Assembly (NCBI GenBank): GCA_949592205.1
Contig: CATIUR010000003.1
Span: 78,458,501-78,522,500 of the forward strand
Reading direction: 5' to 3'
Source of the DNA: Helichrysum umbraculigerum
Lineage: Eukaryota > Streptophyta > Magnoliopsida > Asterales > Asteraceae
Length of the DNA: 64,000 bases
The notes under the pieces were generated by a model. The model was not told the DNA's origin. It ran no database searches and saw nothing but the letters and a program-made list of their open reading frames with translations. Numbering within the stretch: the first letter of the stretch is position 1; each line of letters begins with the position of its first letter. Shown here in pieces: positions 47,173-56,834 of the stretch. The position numbers and the translations under genes were made by a program.

Positions 47173-49239
47173 TCATTTGTCCTTGGGGTAAGTAGCAAGC
47201 TCCTCCCACTCGCTCTCAACGTCCTCCTCATGATAAAGCTTTAACCGATGCCCATTCACAATGAAAGTTCCACCATCCGACCCAAAAAGTTCCACGTATC
47301 CGGATGGGTAACTATGTTTGACCACATAAGGACCGGTCCAAAGCGGTTTGAACTTAGGTTGCTTCAACTTGAATCGAGATTGAAATAGAAGAACTTTGTC
47401 GCCGGCTTTGAATTCCTTTCTTGTTTTCAACCTCCGGTCATGCAACACTTTTGTTCTTTCCTTGTATAAACGGGAATTTTCATAAGCTTGCAACCGAAGC
47501 TCATCCAACTCATGGAGTTGCATCATCCTTTTCTCGCCCGCGTCTACCAAGTCTAAATTGCAATTCTTTAAAGCCCAATAGGCTTTGTGCTCGATCTGAA
47601 GAGATAAATGGCAAGTTTTGCCATAGAGCAACCGGTATGGTGTCGTCCCAATGGGGGTCTTGTAAGCGGTTCGAAATGCCCACAATGCATCTTCTAACTT
47701 CTTGGACCATATAGACCAGTTGTCTTTCACCGTTTTATCCAATATTCTCTTCAAGGCACGGTTGGTGTTCTCAACTTGACCACTCGTTTGTGGATGGTAT
47801 GAAGTCGAAAACCGGTGATTTACCCCATACTTTTTAAGGACCTTTTCGAGTTGGGCATTTGCAAAGTGACTTCCCCGGTCACTAATTAAGGCCTTGGGCA
47901 TCCCAAATCGGCAAAATAGGTTTTTCAAGAAATCAATGACCACACGAGCGTCATTCTTTGGTAAAGCCTTAGCTTCCGCCCACTTGGACACATAGTCAAC
48001 CGCCACCAAAATATACTCATTCTTGAAGGATGGTGGGAACGGTCCCATGAAATCAATACCCCAAATATCAAAAACCTCACAAACTTGGATGCTTGTTTGT
48101 GGCATTTCATCCCTTTTTGATATGTTTCTGGTTCTTTGACAAGCATCACAAGTTTGACATAAAGTATTTGCTTCCTTGAAAATCGTCGGCCGATAGAAAC
48201 CCGCATCAAAAACCTTCTTTGCGGTTACTGACGGTCCATAATGCCCTCCGGTGGGGCCATGGTGACAAGCATCCAAGATTTCCCTAGTCTCTCCCCCCGA
48301 TACACATCTTCTAACCATGTCATCCGCACAAACACGGAACAAATAAGGTTCTTCCCAAAAATAATACTTGAGGTTGGAGAAGAATTTGTTCTTTTCTTGA
48401 TGGCTCATCCCTTTTCTCAAAACGCCACTAACCAAATAATTTGCCAAGTCGGCATACCAAGGTGCCTCATCCTCCTTTTCCGCCTCATCACCTACCTGCA
48501 AAAGAAATTCCTCGGGAAAGGAATCATCAATATTAGTATCGCCTTGCTTGTCAACATTTGGATTTTCCAATCTCGACAAGTGATCGGCGGCAAGGTTCTC
48601 GGCTCCTCTTTTGTCCTTTATCTCAATGTCGAATTCTTGCAAGAGAAGAATCCAACGGATGAGACGGGGCTTAGCATCTTGTTTTGCAAATAGATACTTT
48701 AGAGCCGAGTGATCGGTGAAAACAATGGTCTTTGAAAGAACAAGGTATTGCCTGAATTTGTCAAAGGCAAACACCACGGCTAACAACTCTTTTTCGGTGG
48801 TCGTATAGTTTTGTTGGGCTCCATTCAAGGTTTTACTAGCAAAGTAGATTGGTTTAAAATGGTTATCAACTCTTTGTCCTAGGACGGCTCGTAAGGCAAA
48901 GTCGCTAGCGTCACACATAAGCTCGAATGGTTTGGACCAATCGGGAGAAACTATGATGGGTGCCTTAGTCAATTGGTCTTTCAAAGTCGAAAATGCACTC
49001 AAACATGGGCCATCAAATACGAATGGGGCATCTTTTTCAAGTAACTTGGTCATGGGTCGGGTGATCTTTGAAAAGTCCATAATAAACCTACGATAGAACC
49101 CGGCGTGACCTAAGAAACTTCTAATGCCTTTAACATTTGTCGGTGGATGTAGTTTAGCAATGACATCAATTTTAGCCCGGTCAACCTCAATTCCTAGACC
49201 CGAAACTTTGTGCCCCAACACAATACCCTCTTTTACCAT
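47173..49239 (-). pseudogene. Athila-type pol: RT thumb, RNase H and integrase
   Basis: This is a 688-codon open segment entered by a frameshift. It begins at the end of RT (GHKVSGLGIEVD at about 9, RSFLGHAGFYRRF at about 40). RNase H follows (MCDASDFALRAVLGQR at about 107, ADHLSRLENP at about 213; the usual Gly of the DASD motif region is changed). The integrase zinc finger (HHGPTGGHYG at about 330, CQTCDACQR at about 363) precedes the catalytic core (GIDFMGPFPP at about 395, SDRGSHF at about 450, YHPQTSGQVEN at about 477) and a basic C-terminus with LKPLWTGPYVV-type sequence. The whole integrase appears intact. It lies downstream of the RT segment in the element's sense, with a one-base frame change at about 49250. 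Confidence 0.9.
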
Positions 49240-50450
49240 AAAATGGCATTTCTCCCATTTAAGACTAAGTGGGCCTTCTCACATCTCTCAAGCATTTTAT
49301 CCAAGTGGGATAAACAAGATTCAAACGAATTCCCAAACACGGAAAAGTCATCCATGAAAACTTCCATGGAGGTCTCAACCATGTCGTGAAAGATGGCGAT
49401 CATGCACCTTTGAAAGGTGGCCGGGGCATTGCATAGCCCGAAAGGCATTCGTCGGTAAGCATAGGTTCCAAATGGGCAAGTGAAAGTAGTCTTCTCTTGA
49501 TCTTTGGGGTCTATGGTGATTTGAAAATATCCCGAGAACCCATCAAGAAAACAATAAAATTCATTACCCGCAAGTCTTTCAAGCATTTGGTCAATGAATG
49601 GTAAGGGGAAGTGGTCTTTCCTAGTGGCGTCATTCAATTTTCTATAGTCAATGCAAACTCGCCACCCAGTCACGATTCTAGTGGGTATCATTTCATTTTG
49701 GTCATTTTCTACAACCGTCGTACCCCCCTTTTTCGGCACACAATGCACCGGACTAACCCAAGAACTATCGGATATGGGGTAAATGATACCCGCATCAAGC
49801 AACTTGACAACCTCCTTCTTGACGACATCTTTCATATTCGGGTTAAGCCTCCGTTGTCTTTGAACAACGGGTTTTGCCTCATCTAGAAAATTTATTTTGT
49901 GTTTGCAAAACGAGGGGCTTATTCCGGGTATGTCGGATGTACGCCAAGCGAAGGCGCCTTTATGAGCTTTCAACACATCCAATAACATGCATTTTTCAGA
50001 ATTTTTAAGAGTTGAATAAATTACAACGGGTAATAAGTTCTCCTCTTGAAGATATGCATATTCCAAATGGCTCGGTAGAGGCTTCATTTCCAAATCTTTC
50101 GGTGGATCCTCCAAAGAAGTTTTGATCCTCATGTAGTCCTCGCCTTTCAAGTCCTCAAAGCTTTCATTATCAATTTGCTCGTCTTCATCATTGGCATCTT
50201 CCATGCTCATGACCAACTCTTCTTCGGTCATTCTTTCTTCATTTGACTCCAAAAGGTCAACAAGTTCCGATTCCATGCCAATCAAACTTTGCAATTCTTC
50301 ATCCACTGCTTCATCTATCACATCAATTCTAAAACAAGAATCGTCAGTAGAATAAGGATGCTTCATGGCCTTATCGACTGTGAAAGCAATCATTTCTTGT
50401 CCTACTCCTAAGGTCAATTTCTTGTCCTTAACCCCTATTATGGCATCCAC
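49233..50450 (-). pseudogene. Athila-type reverse transcriptase segment
   Basis: The open segment has 405 codons. An acidic stretch (about 40-110) precedes the RT. RT motifs are VVQRQRRLNPNMK at about 195, DSSWVSPVHCVPKKGG at about 230, WRVCIDYRKLND at about 260, FPLPFIDQMLERL at about 285, MPFGLCNAPATFQRCM at about 335 and the catalytic FMDDFSVFG at about 365. It closes when the frame shifts near 49250, within a run of A, T and G, and the next segment carries on in another frame. At its upstream end it is out of frame with the protease segment (junction near 50440). RT copies the element RNA into DNA; this copy cannot make it as one protein. Confidence 0.9.
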
Positions 50451-51958
50451 GGTGTGTAAGGTCTTCCTAGAATCAAGGGCACTTTACTATCCTCCTCCAT
50501 TTCGAGGATAACAAAGTCAACCGGGAAGGTAAATTGTCCTACCTCTATCAACATGTTTTCCGCAATCCCAACGGGATATTGAAATGACCTATCGGCAAGT
50601 CTTATACTCATGCGGGTGGGGGTCAAAGATCCTAGGGCCAACTTAGCATACAAGGAATAGGGCATCAAGTTGATACTTGCACCCAAATCCGCAAGAGCAT
50701 CACAAGTTATGATTTTACCCAAGGTGCATGAAATGATGAAACTCCCGGGATCTCCAAGCTTTGGTGGAATTTGGTTTTGAACAAGTGTCGAGCACTCCTC
50801 ATTCAAAAACATAGCCGACGCCTCCGACATTTTGTCTTTGTTGCTCACCAAATCTTTGATGAATTTGGCATAATTCGGCATCCTGGCTAACACATCAACC
50901 AAAGGCACGTTGATTCGAATGCCCTTGATCATATCCACAAATTTCCCATATTGGGCCACAATCTTTTCTTTCCTTAGCCTTTGAGGGTAAGGGATCTTCG
51001 GCTTATAAGCTTTTACAACCGGTATAGGGGACACCGGTGTAACCGTTGGTATAGAAGCTTCATCATTTTCTTCAATCTCTTCCTCCTCAATTTCCTGCAA
51101 AACGGGGTTAGAAACATTTTTGTCCTTTGCTTGAGGTGGTGGGAGTTCCTTTCCGCTCCTTGTAATGATAGCATTTACATGCTCATTCTGTGCGGGCGGT
51201 GGTTGGTATGGCTTGGACCCGCTACTAAATGAAGATGGTTGTCTCGGGTTTTGTTGGGTATTGCTTGGTAAACCACCGGTTGGCCTACTACTTTGCCCCT
51301 CGGATAACCTTTCCATTTTTTGCTCCAAGTCTTGGATTGAAGCTTGTTGATTCTTTTGCCCTTGTTCCATGCTCATCCGAAGATTTGTCATTTGAGCTTT
51401 CATTCTTTCGGTTGCGGTGTCTTGTTTCGCCATGAACTCCTTCATCATTTGTTCCATGGGCGTCAAGGTTGGTTCTTGTTTTTGAACTGGTGGTTGATTG
51501 TTGTCTCTTGAAGAACTTTGGTTTTGGTTTTGATTGTAATTTTGGTTTGAGGATTGGTTGTAACTTTGGTTTGGTCTAGAAAATCGGTTATTTTGGTTGT
51601 AGCTTCCTCCTTGATAACCTCCCGAGTTTTTATTTTGGTAACCACCCCGTTGGTAGTTTCCACTTTGATAATTACCTTATTGAAGAAAATTTACATCTTC
51701 CTCATCCCCCGCCATTGGCAAATCGTCTTGTGCACAATTTGTCGTGGCATGGTTACCCCCACAATTACCGCAACCTTCTCTAAGCTCCTTGATTTCACCT
51801 TTTATTGTCTTGAATTGAGCATCAAACTTAGAAGACAATGCTTTGATTTCCTTCATCATTGCCGAATCGTTGGAGCTTCCACCTCCACTACTAGTTCCTT
51901 CCACAAAAGCAACATGCTTTCTCACCGGCTTTCCTCCTTTATCCTTAGCCCAATTCAA
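50438..51958 (-). pseudogene. Athila-type gag C-terminus, linker and protease, with a stop
   Basis: The frame continues gag after the TAA at 51962-51964. A zinc knuckle CGNCGGNHATTNC is encoded near 51740-51780. A TAA at 51677-51679 interrupts, and the frame then continues through an Asn/Gln/Gly-rich linker (about 51470-51676). A Gln-rich helical stretch (MTPMEQMMKEFMAKQ) and Pro/Ser-rich DNA lead to the protease, with DLGASINLMPYSL near 50650-50690 in place of the typical DTG/DSG and PLILGRPY near 50460. The frame is lost at 50438. The Leu in D-L-G is the usual variant seen in Athila-type proteases (established, from memory of the group). Confidence 0.82.
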
Positions 51959-51961
51959 GCT

Positions 51962-52816
51962 TTAGATCACTTTATCTTCAAGAACTCTCCAAGCTTCGTT
52001 TGGTATCTTATAAAGAAATTGACCACCTCCCGAAGCATCAAGAATACTAGCCGAATTGATGTCAAGACCATTGTAGAACAACACAATAATTTCCCTCTTT
52101 TTCAAATCATGGCCATGATAATTTCTCAACATTTCCTTCATCCGACACCACGCTTCTACCAAAGTTTCGCCTTCTTGTTGTTTAAAGGCTCTAATCTCAT
52201 TCAATAATCTTTCGGCCAAAGTCGGAGGGTAATACCGTCTAACAAATGCTTCTCCCATTTCGTCCCATGTTGTAATGGTGTTTGGTTCCAATTCTTGAAA
52301 CCATATCTTTGCCTCACCACATAGAGACATAGGAAAAGTCCGTAGGCGAATTGCCTCATCCATATTTGGCCCATACTTGAAATAACTCCCAATCTCAAGA
52401 AAACTAGCAATATGTTTGTGCGGATCAGCCCGCACCCTTCCATCAAATTGGGTGTCTCTTATAAGTTGCATATGATGCCCCTTCAAAGAAAAGTTATCAT
52501 TCTCAATATCTTGAACCCGTACGGCCGACTCGGGTGTCAGTGCCACGGTTCTTGTCCGTGAGAAAATAGGAGTATCATCCTCATCCGCCATATCGTCCTC
52601 ATTTATAATAATTTCTTCCTCTTGTTCCGGTGTTACAAGTTCGTCTTCAAAAACCTCTTCAACAAAGACGTTCCCCGAAGATGTATCCGTATCTGTATGA
52701 CTACTCGTTGAATCCATTGGTTTATTCTTTGGCTTCTTCCTTCGTTTCTTTTTAGTGGCTTTCTCCGGATTGGACAAGGGACTAAGAAGTTCGGGGCCCG
52801 AACTTCTTGTGCTCAT
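51962..52816 (-). pseudogene. Athila-type gag, N-terminal part
   Basis: This 284-codon frame starts MSTRSSGPELL about 150 bp after the PBS. A Lys/Arg-rich start (KKKRRKKPKNK at about 22-32) and an acidic Ser/Thr region precede the retrotransposon Gag domain (about 120-240). Conserved words are DPHKHIASFLEI, LRTFPMSLCGEAKIWFQEL and FVRRYYPP, followed by FKQQEGETLVEAWCRMKEML. It ends at TAA 51962-51964, after which the same frame continues as the zinc-knuckle part, so the stop is a mutation within Gag rather than its natural end. Confidence 0.88.
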
Positions 52817-52963
52817 CCACTATTAAGTCAAACCTGTAAAAGTACAAAAGATAAAACAGTAAAATGCACCGGTGCAACACAACAAAATATAACTTTCAAA
52901 GAATAAATTCCAAGAAAGGATCAATTAATCACACTTAAATCAACTTCAATGAAACACTAAGCT

Positions 52964-52980
52964 CCCCGGCAGCGGCGCCA
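52964..52980 (-). other. Primer binding site of the Athila-type element, Asp tRNA type
   Basis: On the minus strand TGGCGCCGCTGCCGGGG lies six bases after the LTR. It matches the complement of the 3' end of plant Asp tRNA (TGGCGCCGTTGCCGGGG) except at one base, the usual primer type of Athila-group elements. Confidence 0.85.
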
Positions 52981-52986
52981 AAAACT

Positions 52987-54617
52987 TGATGTGTGAAATC
53001 TAGTTATAAAATTATCGTTGAAAAGTAACCAAGAAAGTACCGAGCTAGACCAAAACACAACCGGGCAGTGGACCCTATCGTGTAGTAGTATAGTTTGGTA
53101 AGTTCGGGTTCGAACACAGGGAACTTAAGTTAAGATAATCAAGATAAGTGTGAGCAATTTAGAAAATAAAATAAAAGTTGGTTTTGTGTGACCGAGTTGT
53201 CATGTTGCTTAAAACTACGATTTTTAGTCAAACTAGGCAAGTGGACTCTTAAGAGTCAAAGTAATTGGTTTGAAACTTTCAAATATAAAAAACAATACTT
53301 GCTTGGATTAGATCGTTAGTGATTTCGGGGTGTAAAGTTAAAACCGGTTTATTCTATGCAAGCAAATTTCCATCAAACCTAGGCTTAACATTCGCCATCA
53401 CCTAAAGTTCAACTTCAATTTGCAAACTCGTGATTTAATCACGTAACGGACATTCGCCATGGCTACCTACTTGCACGTTTGAGCTTAATTATCAACTTGT
53501 TCCAAAACCACATCCGTAATTAAGTTCAACCATTTATAGACAAATAACCGATAACAATTTGCTAGCAAGAAAAGGTTCGCTATATCCTTTAGCAAATCAT
53601 CAAACAAGTTAATTCAATAACATCAAGCTCAAACACGCAAGTTGGAGATTAAACATAAGTTCAAACTAGAAGAGTTTATGATTCATCCATACGAAAAGCA
53701 TTCGCCAATTTCGCTAACTCATATCATGCTAGTTAACTAGTTTTACTTGTAACAATATCCACATTCGCGAAAATAGATGCATTTATACATTTCATACAAA
53801 TGACAAGTATTTTTAATAAGCAACAAACGTTCGCTATAATTGCTTAGCCAAAATACCCACAAGCTTCAACTAATCAAACTAGTTACATACAAATCCATGG
53901 ATGAATCTTAAACTCGAAGCATAAAACTCACAACAAAAGATAACACCCTTAGTCACTAACTAGTTCATCCAAGCAAGTACACCAAAATCTAGCTAACAAT
54001 CATACTAGCATCACTATATACACAAATCATCAAAGATATCAAAGGAAACATGATTATATTCGAATAAAAATGCAAACCGAGTGATTACAATGTCGGGATG
54101 ATGATTGTTTGTAAACGAGTGAAGTTATATGAAAGGAAATCTTCAAGAATGTGAAAGAAATCCTCCAAACCCTAAAAATCGCCTTTTGGAGCTGGTTTTT
54201 CGTGTGTGAAGATGGAGATAAAAAAGTTGGTGAGATCCAAAGTGAAAAGTGCTTTTTGTAGCAAAAAGTGTTCTGCCGCCCAAAGGACCCGGCGGCTCAG
54301 GGTAACCAGCCGGAGGCTTCTCCAAATTCAAACGACCCGGCGGCTAACACCTTTGGCCCGGCGGCTTCTAAACAAGAGGCATCACCCGGCGGCTTCTACA
54401 CACTTTCCAGCAAATCAGCTTTGAGCCCAAGACTTCAACACTTTTCACACTTTGCTCGAATCTACACCCAAATGTAATCCAAACTTTGATCCTTAAATAT
54501 TGACACCTAGAAATCAATTTAAGCTAAGTAAGTACCAAAAGTTCATAAAGTTCACTTAAAACGAATGCAAAACAATGATATCGCTAAAGATAGACATGTA
54601 CAAAATGAGCGATATCA
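52987..54617 (-). repeat. 5' LTR of the Athila-type element
   Basis: The LTR is 1631 bp. On the plus strand it runs from TGATGTGTGAAATC to GCGATATCA and matches the split 3' LTR. In its upstream third (sense strand) four AGCCGCC words occur at 54388-54394, 54360-54366, 54339-54345 and 54291-54297. It is followed by the target duplication GGATA. Confidence 0.93.
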
Positions 54618-54622
54618 GGATA

Positions 54623-55016
54623 GTAGCAATCACAAGTGAACATGCAATGAGCATGTGTCACTTGTGACTTTTATTCGTATGATGGTGATGGTCAATGAGA
54701 TATGTAAATGCATTCCCAGACACTAACCCTCTAAACATAACCTTTGGCATTTTGTCTTTGATATCAACTATGGAGTATTATTTATTTCCAACTTTATACC
54801 CCAAATCACCAAACAACATCACTAAAAACATCAAAACTAACACATCGTAAGAGCATATCCGATATAAGCTTGCAGAAAAGGTTTTCCTTTATCGGAAAAA
54901 AACTCATTCAAGCAAAAGCGTGATAAATATCAGGTCTTGCATTAAAGACTTTTTTGATAGTGTGTGTGTGTTTAAAAAGGAAAGATTGAAAAGCTTTGCA
55001 CAATACGACAAAAGAA
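54623..55016. other. Spacer right of the Athila-type element
   Basis: This is AT-rich DNA with no gene seen. It is continuous with the sequence left of 29736 once the element and one duplication copy are removed. A short TG dinucleotide run is at 54959-54971. Confidence 0.5.
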
Positions 55017-55024
55017 AGATTTAG

Positions 55025-55705
55025 TAGGATGGCAATGGGCGATAAAAAACCCGCGACCCATGGGTACCCGCCCATCGTGGGTTGGTAAACCCATGAAATT
55101 TTTACTCATGGGTGGGTTACGGGTATGAACTTCTACCCGTTGGCGGGTCGCGGGCGGGTGATGGGTATGGACTTATACCCGTGGGTAAACCTGACCCGCG
55201 AACTTACAAAACACATTATAGCTACCTACAAGTGAGTTTGTATAATTTATTGCATATATATGTATATATATAATGGTTAATTTGAACTATATATGATAAA
55301 ACTATTCATATAGAGAAAAAAAGTATAGTTTTCATGTTTCGAATAGTAAACTTATCAAACGATCAAGAAAAAAATTATCAAATAAATTGATAGTTATCGA
55401 ACTATTAGTGTGCATGCCTTAATTTTTAACAATTTAATTCGTTTAAAATTAAGATCCATTGATTTAAACATGTTTTAAAATATTTTTATACATTAAAATT
55501 AAATAAACTTATTTGATTTTTAGATAAAATGTTTATATTATTTAAAACCCGCGGGTTACCCGCGATCCATGGGTATCCGCGGGTCACAGGTATGGGTGTA
55601 AAAATAAATCCGCTAGTGGGTATTCGCGGGTTTGCGGGTACAATAAACCCGTCGCGGGCGGGTGATGAGTTTGGCATATCCGTACCCCCGTGGGTGCCAT
55701 CCCTA
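55025..55705. mobile_element. hAT-type MITE with 8-bp target-site duplication
   Basis: Ends are TAGGATGGCAATGGG and, on the other strand, TAGGGATGGCACCCACGG. The perfect duplication AGATTTAG flanks it (55017-55024 and 55706-55713). The 681 bp body has GGGTACCC/CCCGCGGG-rich arms about 150 bp long around an AT-rich centre and no transposase. Its arms can fold back on each other. A related core is widespread as TAGGGATGGCAATGGG-ended hAT MITEs in plants (established knowledge). Confidence 0.88.
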
Positions 55706-55713
55706 AGATTTAG

Positions 55714-56834
55714 AGAATAACGAGTGGTTTTTAGCCCGTGCGTTGCGACGGGATTTTTTCCATTAAAAAAACAGTAGAATATGATAAAAAAAAAATGGAG
55801 TTTTTAAAAGGTTCGCATAATATGTATAAATGTAGTTTGCATAATTTCTAAATAAAAAGGTGTCCATATCAATAAACACTATATAAGTTTTGTAAAGTTA
55901 AATTAGCGTTTGCAATTATTTGTATAATTTTAGCGTTAAAAAAAGTTAAGTCGACGAATGTATGATCTCTTTATTTTTTTTTATTATAATAATATGTATG
56001 TATAATTGAAAAAATGTAAGTTAATACAAATTTTATAGGATACTACATAAAAATGTTAAGTTAAATTAACGTTTGCAATTATCTGTATAATTTTGTTGTA
56101 ATAAATCTAGTATTAAACTTTGTTGTAAGCAAAGGGGGAAAATGTATAAGTTATTGGTAAAAGAAAAGGGTAAAAAATAAAGATAAAATATAAAGGGGGA
56201 AAATCAAAAATGTTAAAACCTAAAGGGTAGATAATGGAGAAGTGTTTAAACTTCAAACGAAGAAAGTGGAAAGTAGTTAAAAGTTGAAGGGTAAAAATAG
56301 AAAAGTGCTTAAACGTAGGGGGAAAGATTGGAAAATAAAATGGTAGAAAATGAAAAAGTGTTTAAACTTTAGGGGTAGAAATTAAAAAATAGCTGAAACG
56401 TAGAGGGGAGAAAATGGAAAACCTTTAAAAGTTGAGGGATAGGAAGTGGAAAATTTTGGGTACTGTTCATAAGTTCATTTAACAGTAACCAGGAATCCTA
56501 AATGTATGGGTCGAGAATGATGCAACTAGCGAGAGAAAAAATAAATAAATAAATCCGCAACAATCTAAAATGCTATCTCAATTTAAATAACTTAAGATAC
56601 ACAGTTTTTAAAATCACGAAAATTACAAAAAAATGAATTGCACAACAAGATCACATACATACAAGAAACCGGGCAAGCCACAAATATACTTACCATGTCA
56701 GCGGTCATAACTTCAAATCGCTGACTGAAATCTCTTTGTTGCCAGCCGCAAAGGATCATTACGAGTTCAACAGTCCCGCTTATTCTATATTTCAATATAT
56801 GGTACAAACCAGCACAAAATAATTTACAAAAGCA
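55714..56834. other. AT-rich region downstream of SULTR4 with a Helitron-like hairpin and purine repeats
   Basis: 55735-55752 has GCCCGTGCGTTGCGACGGG, a hairpin whose complement resembles Helitron 3' hairpins, with ACTCGT about ten bases beyond it on the minus strand (CTCG rather than CTAG). 56130-56450 contains degenerate ~60 bp repeats built on AAGTTGAGGGGTAAAAATGGAAAAGTG and GTTTAAAC words. 56500-56834 should include the 3' UTR of the sulfate transporter. No clear polyadenylation signal was picked. Confidence 0.4.

Larger units (their letters stand above)
29741..54617 (-). mobile_element. Athila-type Ty3/gypsy retrotransposon, complete, interrupted by element B
   Basis: Read on the minus strand this has a 5' LTR (52987-54617), a PBS, gag, pol, a third ORF, a polypurine tract and a 3' LTR (29741-41880, split by element B). 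A perfect 5 bp duplication GGATA flanks it (29736-29740 and 54618-54622). Removing the nested 10.5 kb leaves an element of about 14.4 kb. Athila-group placement rests on the Asp-tRNA-type PBS, the RT/integrase type, and the long ORF between pol and the 3' LTR. gag-pol carries two stops and two frameshifts and the third ORF two stops, so it is inactive. Confidence 0.93.
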
